Source: Paremcibacter congregatus
GTDB lineage: Bacteria; Pseudomonadota; Alphaproteobacteria; Sphingomonadales; Emcibacteraceae
NCBI RefSeq assembly: GCF_006385135.1
Contig: NZ_CP041025.1
Span: 1,643,501-1,707,500 of the forward strand
DNA: 64,000 nucleotides
Direction: 5' to 3'
In this document: positions 9,924 to 21,576 of the stretch, piece by piece
Numbering within the stretch: the stretch's first letter is position 1
Layout: each line of letters starts with the position of its first letter
Notes under the pieces: generated by a model
What the model was told of the DNA's origin: nothing
Databases searched by the model: none
The model's input: only the letters and a program-made list of their open reading frames with translations
Made by a program: the position numbers and the translations under genes

Positions 9924-10664
9924 ATGACGGCCCCGAAAGCGCTTGTTGCTGGTAACTGGAAAATGAATGGCTTGACCTCAAGCGTGGGAGAGATTGAAAA
10001 GCTCGCCCGGTTGGTCGCCGAAAAGGGCGCGGGATGTGATGTCCTGATTTGTCCACCAGCGACGTTGATTTCGAACTTGTCTGGCAAGGGCATCGATATT
10101 GGCGGGCAGGATTGTCATATGGCGGTCAGCGGCGCTCATACGGGTGATATTTCTGCCGCGATGTTGAAGGATCTGGGCTGTAACTATGTGATCGTCGGGC
10201 ATTCAGAGCGCCGGGCGGACCACGGGGAAACCAATGACGTTGTCAAGGCGAAAGCGCTGGCGGCTCAGGATCAGGGCCTGACAGCGATCATTTGTGTCGG
10301 AGAAACCGATGCAGAACGGGAAGACGGGTCGACACTTGATGTTGTGACATCTCAGGTGCGGGGGTCTATCCCGGAGACCGCCATGGCCGATAACACGGTT
10401 ATTGCCTATGAACCTGTCTGGGCCATCGGCACCGGCAAGACGCCGACGGCGGATGATGTGGCAGACGTGCATGCGGTTATTCGCAACCTTCTGATGGATC
10501 GTTTCGGGGATGCGGGCGAGAAAGTACGCATTCAGTATGGGGGATCCGTCAAGGCGTCCAACGCGGCGGAATTGATGTCCGTGCCAAATGTAAATGGCGC
10601 ACTTGTAGGGGGCGCCAGCCTGAAAGCCGAAGATTTTTACGGCATCATAGCAACCTATCAATGA
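9924..10664 (+). CDS. tpiA: triosephosphate isomerase
   Basis: Interconverts dihydroxyacetone phosphate and glyceraldehyde 3-phosphate in the cytoplasm. All active-site blocks are present: AGNWKMNG (Asn and Lys), VIVGHSERR (His), [11 protein letters not shown] (Glu, then the flexible lid) and [11 protein letters not shown] (phosphate loop). Two ATGs are possible, 9918 and 9924. The GAGG at 9911-9914 is 9 bases from the second but only 3 from the first, so 9924 is chosen, giving 246 residues starting [16 protein letters not shown]. It is followed co-directionally by secG, pyrG and eno. Confidence 0.96.
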   Translation: MTAPKALVAGNWKMNGLTSSVGEIEKLARLVAEKGAGCDVLICPPATLISNLSGKGIDIGGQDCHMAVSGAHTGDISAAMLKDLGCNYVIVGHSERRADHGETNDVVKAKALAAQDQGLTAIICVGETDAEREDGSTLDVVTSQVRGSIPETAMADNTVIAYEPVWAIGTGKTPTADDVADVHAVIRNLLMDRFGDAGEKVRIQYGGSVKASNAAELMSVPNVNGALVGGASLKAEDFYGIIATYQ

Positions 10665-10770
10665 TCCATCCGGCAACGGTAAGAAAATTTTACACTAGCC
10701 ATATCAAACGGATTAGAGTAAAAGCCAGATTGATTGATTGGTTTCGCAGATAAAAAAAGAGTTATAAGAT

Positions 10771-11091
10771 ATGCAAGAGATTGTTCTTGTTATACATTTG
10801 ATTTTGACAGTAAGTCTTGTCGTTTTGGTTCTTATTCAGCGCTCCGAAGGCGGCGCGCTGGGCATGGGCGGAGGAGGCCAGGGAGGCATGATGTCCGGCC
10901 GTAGTGCGGCAACCTTGCTGACCCGGATAACAACATTTATGGCAGTTGGCTTTTTTGTCACCAGTATGCTGCTGGCAGTGATCGCAAAACAACAGTCTGA
11001 AGACAGTTCGGTTTTTGACACGAAGAAGCCTGTTGTTGAACAGAGTGAGCCGGAAGATAAAACGGCCCCTGTTATTCCGGATACTGAATAA
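10771..11091 (+). CDS. secG: preprotein translocase subunit SecG
   Basis: Small integral-membrane partner of SecYE that assists protein export. Of its 106 residues, two are membrane helices (about 4-22 and 54-75) separated by the family loop LIQRSEGGALGMGGGG and an SGRSAATLLTRIT segment. The C-terminus is a short acidic tail (SEPEDKTAPVIPDTE), as in many alphaproteobacterial SecG proteins. Only a weak purine-rich ribosome site precedes the ATG. The order tpiA-secG-pyrG is conserved in the class. Confidence 0.93.
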   Translation: MQEIVLVIHLILTVSLVVLVLIQRSEGGALGMGGGGQGGMMSGRSAATLLTRITTFMAVGFFVTSMLLAVIAKQQSEDSSVFDTKKPVVEQSEPEDKTAPVIPDTE

Positions 11092-11121
11092 AACAGCATA
11101 TAAAGGCCTGTGTCGGTTTAA

Positions 11122-12858
<1,737 letters not shown>

Positions 12859-12879
12859 CCTTTATTATCATCGAGGTGA

Positions 12880-14160
<1,281 letters not shown>

Positions 14161-14183
14161 TCAGTCTGAAGTCAAATCAAGAA

Positions 14184-14216
14184 AAGCGATCTGGTATATG
14201 CCGGGTCGCTTTTTTT
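14184..14216 (+). terminator. Rho-independent terminator after eno
   Basis: An 11-bp stem (AAGCGATCTGG at 14184-14194 with CCGGGTCGCTT at 14201-14211, two G-T pairs) encloses a six-base loop and runs into a tract of seven T ending at 14216. It lies 23 bases after the eno stop codon. Confidence 0.88.
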
Positions 14217-14295
14217 ATGACATAACCACACTTCGATGAGGGCCGTAGTATGCGATCCCAAGCTGTGTTAGAGTGGTTTGGGAGAGGATAATGTC

Positions 14296-14994
14296 ATGAT
14301 CAAAACCAACCAGGTCGCCGAAATTGGCCGCTTACTGGGTGAGCCGGCGAGGGCGGCGATGATGATCACCCTAATGGATGGCCAGGCCTTGACCGCGTCA
14401 GAACTCGCGTATGTCGCTCAAGTCACGCCGCAAACGGCCAGTAGTCATCTGGCGCAGCTTGTAAGGGCGAAGCTTCTGGCGGTGGTGAAGCAGGGGCGTC
14501 ACCGCTACCATCGTTTGGCGTCCCCGGAAATCGCGCAACTTGTCGAGCAGATGATGCAGGTCGCGGGCGCACAAATATCGGAACGGCGTTCCGTGGTGCC
14601 GGGACCACGCGATGAGGCGATGCGGCGGGCACGCACCTGTTACGATCATTTTGCGGGCCGGCTTGGTGTTGCCATTGCCGATAGTCTGATTGCGCAAAAG
14701 CTAATTGTCTTTGAGGGCGAGGCGGGGATGATTTCACAACAGGGGCGCGGTTTTCTGCAGGCGCATGGATTAAGTGAGGTCGCTTCAGCGACCCAGGCTA
14801 CCCGCCCGCAATGTCGTCCTTGTCTGGACTGGAGCGAGCGGCGGCCACATATCGCCGGGTCCCTTGGTGCGGTGATCTGCCAGCATTTCCTGAAGAAGAA
14901 TTTTGTCCGGCGGATCAAAGGCAGCAGAGCCCTTGAAATTACCCCGCCGGGGCGCGAGGCTCTGCTGATGATGTTTGGACTTCGGGAGGTTTAG
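14296..14994 (+). CDS. ArsR-family winged-helix regulator with extra C-terminal domain
   Basis: A DNA-binding repressor-type protein of 232 residues. The winged helix occupies about residues 1-85 (LLGEPARAAMMITLMDG, then the recognition helix region TPQTASSHLAQLVRAKLL and the wing VVKQGRHRYHRL). The remaining 140 residues form a second domain with Cys-containing segments ARTCYDHFAGRLGV and CRPCLDWSERRPHIAG, typical of the long ArsR subfamily. The ATG at 14296 is chosen because GGAGAGG (14281-14287) lies 8 bases upstream; an in-frame TTG at 14278 precedes that ribosome site. It converges on the ABM and NIPSNAP genes, which are plausible targets. The inducer is unknown. Confidence 0.82.
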   Translation: MIKTNQVAEIGRLLGEPARAAMMITLMDGQALTASELAYVAQVTPQTASSHLAQLVRAKLLAVVKQGRHRYHRLASPEIAQLVEQMMQVAGAQISERRSVVPGPRDEAMRRARTCYDHFAGRLGVAIADSLIAQKLIVFEGEAGMISQQGRGFLQAHGLSEVASATQATRPQCRPCLDWSERRPHIAGSLGAVICQHFLKKNFVRRIKGSRALEITPPGREALLMMFGLREV

Positions 14995-15006
14995 CCTGAT
15001 CCGATA

Positions 15007-15351
15007 TCAGCCGTGGATTTCTTTGGAGTCCGGGGGCGCCTGATCCCGGTCCGTCATGCCATAATCGCGCATGACGCCAGCAACGCGTAAGCGATAACTA
15101 TTGAATATCTCTTGGCGTCCGGCCTGTTGGGCGCTGCGATGTTTTTCAAGACTGCGCCACTGCTGGATCGCCGTCTCGTCGCGGAAAAAAGACAAGGACA
15201 GCAGCTTGCCGGGCTGGGACAGACTTTCAAAGCGCTCGATCGACAGGAAGCCGTCAATTTTCATCAACAGAGGCAGCAGGTCTGCCGCCAGATCCAGATA
15301 ATGTTGCCGTTGGCCCGCCTTTGGGTCCAATTCAAAGATGACGGCGATCAT
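15007..15351 (-). CDS. antibiotic biosynthesis monooxygenase (ABM) domain protein
   Basis: A 114-residue single-domain protein of the dimeric alpha/beta barrel (ABM) superfamily, with the characteristic MIAVIFELDPKAGQRQHYLDL start, FLSIERFESLSQPGKLLSLS core and a QQWRSLEKHRSAQQAGR helix. Such proteins oxidise or bind small aromatic or quinone-like compounds; the substrate cannot be read from sequence. Its ATG overlaps the stop of the NIPSNAP gene by four bases (ATGA), so the two form one unit. Twelve bases separate its end from the convergent ArsR-family gene. Confidence 0.78.
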   Translation of the reverse strand: MIAVIFELDPKAGQRQHYLDLAADLLPLLMKIDGFLSIERFESLSQPGKLLSLSFFRDETAIQQWRSLEKHRSAQQAGRQEIFNSYRLRVAGVMRDYGMTDRDQAPPDSKEIHG

Positions 15352-15677
15352 GGAAAAATCCTCTTGGCGTGCGGGTGGGAAACAGGTTTGAGAAAAAGGC
15401 GGTCCTCGCGCCGAATAAATTTCTCTCGTTGCGCGAAATGATAATTTTCACACCCCAGAGGGCTTTCGGCAAGACGCCTGCGATAGTCTTCATAGGCCGC
15501 AAGGTCTTCGATGTTATAGACACCATAGGCGACAGTGTCAGACCCTTCATGCGGGGCGTAATAACCGACAAGGTCTGCGCCACAGGCGGGGATGGCTTGT
15601 CCCCAGGTTTCGGCATATTGGATGAACTGGCCTTTTTTATAGGGGTCGATTTCATAGCGAATGAAACAGGTAATCAT
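15348..15677 (-). CDS. NIPSNAP family protein
   Basis: A 109-residue member of the NIPSNAP group, also an alpha/beta barrel fold: MITCFIRYEIDPYKKGQF at the start, then YAETWGQAIPACGADLVGYY and AYEDYRRRLAESPLG. The start at 15677 is preferred over the upstream in-frame ATG at 15692 because GAGGAG (15690-15685) sits 7 bases upstream of it. It is first in a two-gene unit with the ABM protein. The pairing of two barrel proteins with an ArsR regulator suggests detoxification of a small organic molecule, but this is inference. Confidence 0.78.
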   Translation of the reverse strand: MITCFIRYEIDPYKKGQFIQYAETWGQAIPACGADLVGYYAPHEGSDTVAYGVYNIEDLAAYEDYRRRLAESPLGCENYHFAQREKFIRREDRLFLKPVSHPHAKRIFP

Positions 15678-15838
15678 ATTATTTCTCCTCATGATGTAAG
15701 GATGATAATAGAAGGGGGAAGGGATGGATGTTTCGTTCTGTCTCGAATTATATATTTTTTAAAGTCGTTTTTGTGAGTCTTATCAGGGACATGAGTTGGT
15801 CTAGTGTCTTGACTCTAAAAGTAAAATACAAAAAAGAC

Positions 15839-15868
15839 TTGACCCGGCGAATCAGGTGTGATTCTTAT
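15839..15868 (+). promoter_or_regulatory. candidate ftsB promoter, possibly leaderless
   Basis: TTGACC (15839-15844) and TCTTAT (15863-15868) are separated by 18 bases. A start site 6-8 bases further on would coincide with the ftsB ATG at 15874, and no Shine-Dalgarno is present. The hexamer match is modest. Confidence 0.35.
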
Positions 15869-15873
15869 AGGGT

Positions 15874-16179
15874 ATGAAACGCCCATTAAACATTCAAAAC
15901 CGATTTCAGAAGATGGTCATCCCGATGATCTGTTCGCTGATCATTGTCTATTTTTTCATCTATGGTATGCGTAGTATGCAGGTGAAAGCGGACCTTCTGG
16001 ATGAAATCGCCGCGCTGGAACAGGAATATGATCTGGTCCACGAGCGTAAAGTTGATATTGAACGTCATGTGGAGTTGTTGCAGCCGGACCATGTGGACCC
16101 GGATTATCTCGATGAAAAATCCCGCGAGATGTTGGGGTTAATGCATAAGGACGAGATTATCATTTTACAGGAAAACTGA
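15874..16179 (+). CDS. ftsB: septum formation initiator FtsB/DivIC family protein
   Basis: A small bitopic cell-division protein that bridges FtsL and FtsQ at the septum. Its 101 residues contain one transmembrane helix (about 16-34, IPMICSLIIVYFFIYGMRSM), then a coiled coil (about 38-70, LLDEIAALEQEYDLVHERK) and the family C-terminal block DPDYLDEKSREMLGLMHKDE. The position just ahead of the pyruvate dehydrogenase genes is the usual alphaproteobacterial one (after eno, before pdhA), here with the ArsR/ABM/NIPSNAP cluster between eno and ftsB. Confidence 0.92.
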   Translation: MKRPLNIQNRFQKMVIPMICSLIIVYFFIYGMRSMQVKADLLDEIAALEQEYDLVHERKVDIERHVELLQPDHVDPDYLDEKSREMLGLMHKDEIIILQEN

Positions 16180-16403
16180 TTTTTTCAGAAAAAATCCTGT
16201 TTCGGTTTTTCAGGCGACTTTTTCCTCCTCTTATTATCTGTTTGAATTTCAATAGCTTAATTATTGCAGTTAACTTAAATTTGGTTAATTATTAAAAAAG
16301 CTTGTATTTCAATGACTTTTACCATTATTTAAGAGGCATTGCGCTATTCTTCGCGCTTAATCGGAATAACTGTTTTCACTATAGCAGGATGGGCTTATAT
16401 AAA

Positions 16404-17468
16404 ATGGCAAAGCAACCGAGCGGATCTCAATCCCCAGGCAAAAAAATGACGAAAAGCGGCAAGCCCGCGGCGCGTCGCAAACCTCAGAAACCGAAACAAC
16501 TAGAGGCCTCCCCGGAAGAATTGTCAGAATTCTATCGCCAGATGCTGCTGATGCGCCGTTTTGAGGAAAAAGCCGGCCAAATGTACGGCATGGGATTGAT
16601 CGGTGGTTTCTGCCATCTGTATATCGGTCAGGAAGCGGTTGTCTCGGGGATTCAGTCAACCTTGAAGAAGGGCGACAGCATCATTACCAGTTATCGTGAC
16701 CATGCCCATATGCTGGCGTGCGGCATTGACCCTGATGGAATTATGGCGGAACTGACGGGACGCGCTTCCGGTCTGTCGAAAGGCAAGGGCGGTTCAATGC
16801 ATATGTTCAGTGTTGAACACGGATTTTACGGCGGCCACGGTATCGTTGGCGCCCAGGTGCCCATTGGCGCCGGTTTGGCCTTCGCCCATAAATACCGCAA
16901 GACCGATAACGTTTCTGTGGTTTATTTCGGCGACGGTGCAGCCAATCAGGGCCAGATCTATGAAACCTTCAATATGGCGGAACTTTGGGGGCTGCCGGTG
17001 ATCTTCGTAATTGAGAATAACCAGTATGCCATGGGGACAGCTGTTAAGCGGGCGTCGTCAGAGGTTGAGCTGTTCCGTCGCGGTGAAAGTTTTAAAATTC
17101 CGGGGGAAGCCGTGGATGGTATGGATGTTCTGGCGGTGAAGGAAGCGGCGACACGGGCGGTTGACTGGTGTCGTGCCGGGAACGGACCGATGTTGTTGGA
17201 AATGAACACCTATCGTTATCGCGGCCATTCCATGTCGGACCCGGCGAAATACAGGTCCAAGGAAGAAGTGCAGAAAATGCGCGCCGAACATGACCCGATT
17301 GATCAGGTGAAAAAGAAATTGCTGGACGGCGATATCATGAGTGAAGATGACATGAAGGCGATCGACAAAGAGATCAAGGCGCGTGTGGCAGAGGCGGCGA
17401 AATTCGCCCAGGAAAGCCCGGAACCGGATGCCACTGAACTATACACCGACATCTTAGTCGCAGAATAA
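16404..17468 (+). CDS. pdhA: pyruvate dehydrogenase E1 component, alpha subunit
   Basis: Thiamine-diphosphate subunit that decarboxylates pyruvate together with E1-beta. The TPP motif runs from [20 protein letters not shown] to NNQYAMGT, and phosphorylation-loop-like [16 protein letters not shown] is present. The first 30 residues after the chosen ATG are Lys/Pro/Ser-rich ([20 protein letters not shown]) and probably disordered. Start choice is uncertain: ATGs at 16389 and 16404 are both possible; 16404 gives MAKQPSG and 354 residues. An in-frame ATG at 16302 would add a hydrophobic stretch not seen in the family. First gene of pdhABC-lpd-lipA-ratA. Confidence 0.94.
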   Translation: MAKQPSGSQSPGKKMTKSGKPAARRKPQKPKQLEASPEELSEFYRQMLLMRRFEEKAGQMYGMGLIGGFCHLYIGQEAVVSGIQSTLKKGDSIITSYRDHAHMLACGIDPDGIMAELTGRASGLSKGKGGSMHMFSVEHGFYGGHGIVGAQVPIGAGLAFAHKYRKTDNVSVVYFGDGAANQGQIYETFNMAELWGLPVIFVIENNQYAMGTAVKRASSEVELFRRGESFKIPGEAVDGMDVLAVKEAATRAVDWCRAGNGPMLLEMNTYRYRGHSMSDPAKYRSKEEVQKMRAEHDPIDQVKKKLLDGDIMSEDDMKAIDKEIKARVAEAAKFAQESPEPDATELYTDILVAE

Positions 17469-17481
17469 GAGGAAGAACAAG

Positions 17482-18864
17482 ATGACCATTGAAATTCTGC
17501 TGCCAGCCATGTCCCCGACCATGACAGAGGGAACGCTCGCCAAATGGAATGTGAAAGAGGGCGACAGTGTCGCCGCCGGTGATGTATTGGCCGAGATCGA
17601 AACAGATAAAGCCACCATGGAGCTGGAAACTGACGAAGAAGGCGTGATCGGAAAAATCCTGGTGGAATCTGGCAGCGAAGGTGTTGCTGTCGGAACTTTG
17701 ATCGCAGTTCTGCTGGAAGACGGCGAAGATGCTTCTGCCATTGATGCCAGTACCACCAGCGCGCCGGCTACTAAGCAAAATGAGACTCGCGAAGAAAGCG
17801 CCTCAAGTGATGTCGCCGAGGCGCCGAAAGCGGCGGCCATTGTCGAAGAAGACCTGCCGGAGGGGACGACCTTCACCACGCTTTCTGTACGTGAAGCCTT
17901 GCGCGATGCCATGGCCGAGGAAATGCGTCTTGATGAAGATGTTTTCATCATGGGCGAGGAAGTCGCGGAATATCAGGGCGCTTATAAGGTTACGCAAGGT
18001 TTGCATGACGAATTTGGCGATCGCCGCGTGATTGACACGCCCATTACGGAGCATGGGTTTGCCGGTCTCGGTGTCGGGGCCGCCATGGCCGGTCTGAAAC
18101 CGGTGGTCGAATTCATGACCTTTAACTTTGCCATGCAGGCGATTGACCATCTGATCAACTCTGCCGCCAAGACCAATTATATGTCCGGCGGACAAATTCG
18201 TTGCCCGATCGTTTTCCGGGGTCCGAATGGCGCCGCAAGCCGGGTCGGGGCTCAGCATAGTCAGAATTATGCTCCATGGTACGCCCATGTGCCAGGCCTG
18301 ATCGTGGTGTCACCTTATTCGGCGGCCGATGCTAAGGGATTGTTGAAATCGGCGATTAAAAGCCCGAATCCGGTGGTGTTCCTCGAGAACGAAATCACCT
18401 ATGGTCAGAGCTTTGACGTGCCGGACATCGAAGATTACACCGTGCCGCTTGGCAAAGCCAAGGTGGTGCGCGCCGGGTCCGACGTGACCTTGGTCAGCTA
18501 TTCCATTGGGGTGAAATTCGCGCTCGAAGCCGCTGAAAAACTGTCGGAGCAGGGTATTGACGCCGAAATCATCGATTTGCGCACCCTGCGTCCGCTGGAT
18601 ATGGACACCGTGATCGCTTCTGTTCAGAAAACCAACCGGGTTGTCTGCGTCGAAGAAGGCTGGGTCAGCTGTTCAATCAGTTCTGAAGTTTCCGCCCGCC
18701 TGATGGAAGACGCTTTTGATTATCTTGACGCTCCGGTGGTTCGGGTCACGAACGAAGATGTGCCGATGCCTTATGCGGCCAATCTGGAGAAACTGATGGT
18801 GGTCAACGCCGACAAGATTGTCGAGGCGGTGCGCAAGGTCTGTTACGTGGAAGGAGATAACTGA
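17482..18864 (+). CDS. pdhB: pyruvate dehydrogenase E1 component, beta subunit with N-terminal lipoyl domain
   Basis: Second E1 subunit, 460 residues. Unlike most bacterial E1-beta proteins it begins with a full lipoyl domain (residues 1-78) with the modified lysine in [11 protein letters not shown] (Lys43). A Pro/Ala/Glu linker follows (about 80-125), then the transketolase pyrimidine-binding domain ([20 protein letters not shown], about 145) and the C-terminal domain ([34 protein letters not shown]). This architecture is a known alphaproteobacterial trait. AGAGGAAG precedes the ATG, 13 bases after pdhA. Its TGA overlaps the ATG of pdhC. Confidence 0.96.
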   Translation: MTIEILLPAMSPTMTEGTLAKWNVKEGDSVAAGDVLAEIETDKATMELETDEEGVIGKILVESGSEGVAVGTLIAVLLEDGEDASAIDASTTSAPATKQNETREESASSDVAEAPKAAAIVEEDLPEGTTFTTLSVREALRDAMAEEMRLDEDVFIMGEEVAEYQGAYKVTQGLHDEFGDRRVIDTPITEHGFAGLGVGAAMAGLKPVVEFMTFNFAMQAIDHLINSAAKTNYMSGGQIRCPIVFRGPNGAASRVGAQHSQNYAPWYAHVPGLIVVSPYSAADAKGLLKSAIKSPNPVVFLENEITYGQSFDVPDIEDYTVPLGKAKVVRAGSDVTLVSYSIGVKFALEAAEKLSEQGIDAEIIDLRTLRPLDMDTVIASVQKTNRVVCVEEGWVSCSISSEVSARLMEDAFDYLDAPVVRVTNEDVPMPYAANLEKLMVVNADKIVEAVRKVCYVEGDN

Positions 18865-20126
18865 TGGCGATTGAACTGAACATGCCCGCCCTGTCCCCGA
18901 CCATGGAATCGGGCACATTGGCGAAATGGCTGGTGAAAGAGGGCGATGTCGTCGAGAGCGGTACGGTTCTTGCTGAAATCGAAACCGATAAAGCCACCAT
19001 GGAATTTGAAAGCATTGACGAGGGCACTGTCGGCAAGATCTTTGTCCCGGAAGGCACCGAGAATGTCGCGGTTGGCGATCTGATTGCGGTGCTTTTGGAA
19101 GAAGGCGAAGACGCGAGCGTTCTCGAAGGTATGGCGCCGGGGAAAACGGCGGCGGCCCCTGAGGCGAAAACTGCGCCGAAAGCAGAGGCTGCGGCACCGA
19201 CAAAAGCTGCTCCAGCAATGAAACCTTTAGGCGAAGTTGGACCTTTTCCGAAAGCAAAAGCCTCCGGCGATCGAATTTTTGCCTCGCCTCTGGCCCGGCG
19301 CATTGCCGAACAGAATGGCTTTGAGATTGCCGATATTCCGGGATCAGGCCCTCATGGCCGGGTGATCAAGCGGGATGTGGAAAGCTTCACCCCGGCGGTG
19401 ACAGCTGCGAAAGCGGCGGGGCTGCCATCCCTTGAAGGCGATGCGCCGTTTGAGGAAATCAAACTTAGCAACATGCGCAAGACCATTGCCAAACGCCTGA
19501 CCGAATCCAAACAGACTGTGCCTCACTTCTATCTCGGGGTGGATATTGAACTGGATAATCTGCTTGCCGCCCGTAAAGAACTCAACAGCATGTCGGATGA
19601 GTATAAAATCTCCGTCAATGACTTCATCATCCGCGCCTGCGCGCTGGCGCTGAAGAAAGTCCCGGCGGCCAATGTGCAGTTCGGCGGTGATGTGATGCGG
19701 CAGTATAGCCGGTCCGATATTTCGGTGGCGGTTGCCATTGAGGGCGGTCTGGTTACCCCGGTGATCCGCGGGGCCGAACAGAAAGGCCTGCGTCAGATTT
19801 CTGATGAAACCAAGGCGCTGGCCAAGAAAGCCCGTGACGGAAAATTGATGCCGGAAGACTATCAGGGCGGAACCTTCTCAATCTCCAACCTTGGCATGAT
19901 GGGAATCAAGCAGTTCCAGGCGGTGATCAACCCGCCGCAGGCTGCGATCCTGGCGATTGGCTCCGGCGAACAACGTCCGGTGATCAAAGACGGTCAGGTG
20001 ACGGCCGCGACCGTGATGTCGGTCAATCTGGCCTGTGATCATCGCGCCATCGACGGGGCCGTTGGGGCCGAATTTCTGGCCGCCCTGAAGACCTATCTTG
20101 AACATCCTTCCACCATGCTGCTGTAA
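18864..20126 (+). CDS. pdhC: pyruvate dehydrogenase E2, dihydrolipoamide acetyltransferase
   Basis: Core of the complex; moves the acetyl group to CoA. Of 420 residues, 1-78 form a lipoyl domain (Lys43 in [11 protein letters not shown]) very like that on E1-beta. An Ala/Pro/Lys linker follows, then a peripheral-subunit-binding domain at about 133-170 (ASPLARRIAEQNGFEI, GSGPHGRVIKRDVE) and the catalytic domain (about 195-420) ending in the CAT-like motif DHRAIDGAVGAEFL. Start and stop overlap with pdhB as TGATG, which implies coupled translation. Confidence 0.96.
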   Translation: MAIELNMPALSPTMESGTLAKWLVKEGDVVESGTVLAEIETDKATMEFESIDEGTVGKIFVPEGTENVAVGDLIAVLLEEGEDASVLEGMAPGKTAAAPEAKTAPKAEAAAPTKAAPAMKPLGEVGPFPKAKASGDRIFASPLARRIAEQNGFEIADIPGSGPHGRVIKRDVESFTPAVTAAKAAGLPSLEGDAPFEEIKLSNMRKTIAKRLTESKQTVPHFYLGVDIELDNLLAARKELNSMSDEYKISVNDFIIRACALALKKVPAANVQFGGDVMRQYSRSDISVAVAIEGGLVTPVIRGAEQKGLRQISDETKALAKKARDGKLMPEDYQGGTFSISNLGMMGIKQFQAVINPPQAAILAIGSGEQRPVIKDGQVTAATVMSVNLACDHRAIDGAVGAEFLAALKTYLEHPSTMLL

Positions 20127-20139
20127 GATTGGACCGAAT

Positions 20140-21558
20140 ATGAGCGAGAAATTTGATATTGTTGTTCTGGGCGGCGGACCTGGTGGTTATGTGGCGGCAA
20201 TCCGCGCGGCGCAGCTGGGCTATAAGGTGGCGGTTGTTGAACGGGAAAATCTCGGTGGCATTTGCCTGAACTGGGGCTGTATCCCCACCAAGGCGCTATT
20301 GCGCTCGGCGGAAGTGTTTCACAATATGAAACATGCCGCTGACTACGGCCTGGTGGCCGAAGGGTTGGGCTTTGATCTGGATAAGGTCGTGAGCCGCAGC
20401 CGGGGCATTGCCGCACAACTCAGCGGCGGTATCGCCCATCTGATGAAAAAGAATAAAGTGAAAGTTTTTGAGGGGGAGGGCAAGTTGGTGAAACCCGGCC
20501 TGCTCAGCGTCAGCAAAGACGGTAAAAAGATCGCCGATATCGAGGCGGGCGATATTATCCTCGCCACCGGTGCGCGGGCGCGGGAACTGCCGCATCTGAA
20601 AGCCGATGGTGACAAGATCTGGACCTACCGCCACGCGCTGGTGCCTAACGCCATGCCGAAAAAGCTGTTGGTCATTGGCTCTGGCGCTATTGGCATTGAA
20701 TTTGCCAGCTTTTATAACGAGCTTGGCGCTGAGGTGACTGTGGTCGAGATGCTCGACCGGGTGATGCCGGTGGAAGATGAAGAAATCTCCGCCTTCGCTC
20801 AGAAATCCTTCAAAGCGCAAGGCATGAAAATTCTCACCTCCTCTTCTGTCACCAAACTGGACAAGAAGAAAGACAGCGTGGTCTGCACAGTGGAAGACGC
20901 CAAAGGCAAGACACAGCAGATCGAAGTCGATCGGGTGATTCTGGCCATTGGCATCACAGGTAATGTGGAAAATATCGGGCTGGAAGAGAATGGCGTCAAG
21001 GTTGACCGCGGTCATATTGTCGCTGATGAATGGGGCCATACCGGCGTCAAGGGCGTGCATGCCATTGGTGATCTGACCGGCCCGCCGTGGCTCGCCCATA
21101 AGGCCAGCCATGAAGGTGTGATCGTGATAGAGAAAATTGCCCGCGATAAAGGCCATAAGGAAATCAAGGACTTGCACCCGATTGACAAGGGTAATATTCC
21201 GGGCTGCACATACTGCCGTCCCCAGGTGGCAAGCGTCGGTCTGACCGAAAAAGCCGCCAAGGAAAAGGGGCTGAAAATCAAGGTCGGCCGTTTCCCCTTC
21301 ATCGGCAATGGCAAGGCAATTGCCCTGGGTGAAGCGGAAGGGCTTGTAAAGACCGTATTTGATGCTAAAACCGGGGAACTGCTCGGCGCTCATATGGTGG
21401 GGGCTGAGGTTACTGAAATGATCCAGGGCTATACCATCGCCCGCACGCTGGAAACCACAGAAGCGGAATTGATGCATACGGTATTCCCTCATCCGACCTT
21501 GTCGGAAATGATGCATGAGAGTGTATTGGATGCGTACGGTAAAGCGCTGCATTTTTAA
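20140..21558 (+). CDS. lpd: dihydrolipoamide dehydrogenase (E3)
   Basis: FAD flavoenzyme that reoxidises the lipoyl groups, passing electrons to NAD. The 472 residues begin MSEKFDIVVLGGGPGGYVAA (FAD dinucleotide fold). The redox-active disulfide is in GGICLNWGCIPTK, the NAD fold is at IGSGAIGIEFASFYNELGAE, and the C-terminal dimer motif FPHPTLSEMMHES supplies the catalytic His. The ATG at 20140 is chosen; an in-frame ATG at 20098 lies inside pdhC and would precede the FAD motif with unrelated residues. Thirteen bases separate it from pdhC. Confidence 0.97.
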   Translation: MSEKFDIVVLGGGPGGYVAAIRAAQLGYKVAVVERENLGGICLNWGCIPTKALLRSAEVFHNMKHAADYGLVAEGLGFDLDKVVSRSRGIAAQLSGGIAHLMKKNKVKVFEGEGKLVKPGLLSVSKDGKKIADIEAGDIILATGARARELPHLKADGDKIWTYRHALVPNAMPKKLLVIGSGAIGIEFASFYNELGAEVTVVEMLDRVMPVEDEEISAFAQKSFKAQGMKILTSSSVTKLDKKKDSVVCTVEDAKGKTQQIEVDRVILAIGITGNVENIGLEENGVKVDRGHIVADEWGHTGVKGVHAIGDLTGPPWLAHKASHEGVIVIEKIARDKGHKEIKDLHPIDKGNIPGCTYCRPQVASVGLTEKAAKEKGLKIKVGRFPFIGNGKAIALGEAEGLVKTVFDAKTGELLGAHMVGAEVTEMIQGYTIARTLETTEAELMHTVFPHPTLSEMMHESVLDAYGKALHF

Positions 21559-21576
21559 CGGGTAAGGTACAGGTTC

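Noticed and set aside
16177-16195. Perfect GATTTTTTC/GAAAAAATC inverted repeat at the ftsB stop as a terminator
   Set aside because: The stem is almost entirely A-T with a one-base centre and cannot form a stable hairpin; it was not listed as a terminator.
16302-16403. Longer pdhA N-terminus from 16302
   Set aside because: The extra residues are hydrophobic, lie in A+T-rich intergenic-like DNA and have no counterpart in E1-alpha proteins.
20296-21552. 418-codon open frame on the minus strand opposite lpd
   Set aside because: Fully antisense to an intact dihydrolipoamide dehydrogenase; composition is that of a reverse-complement shadow.
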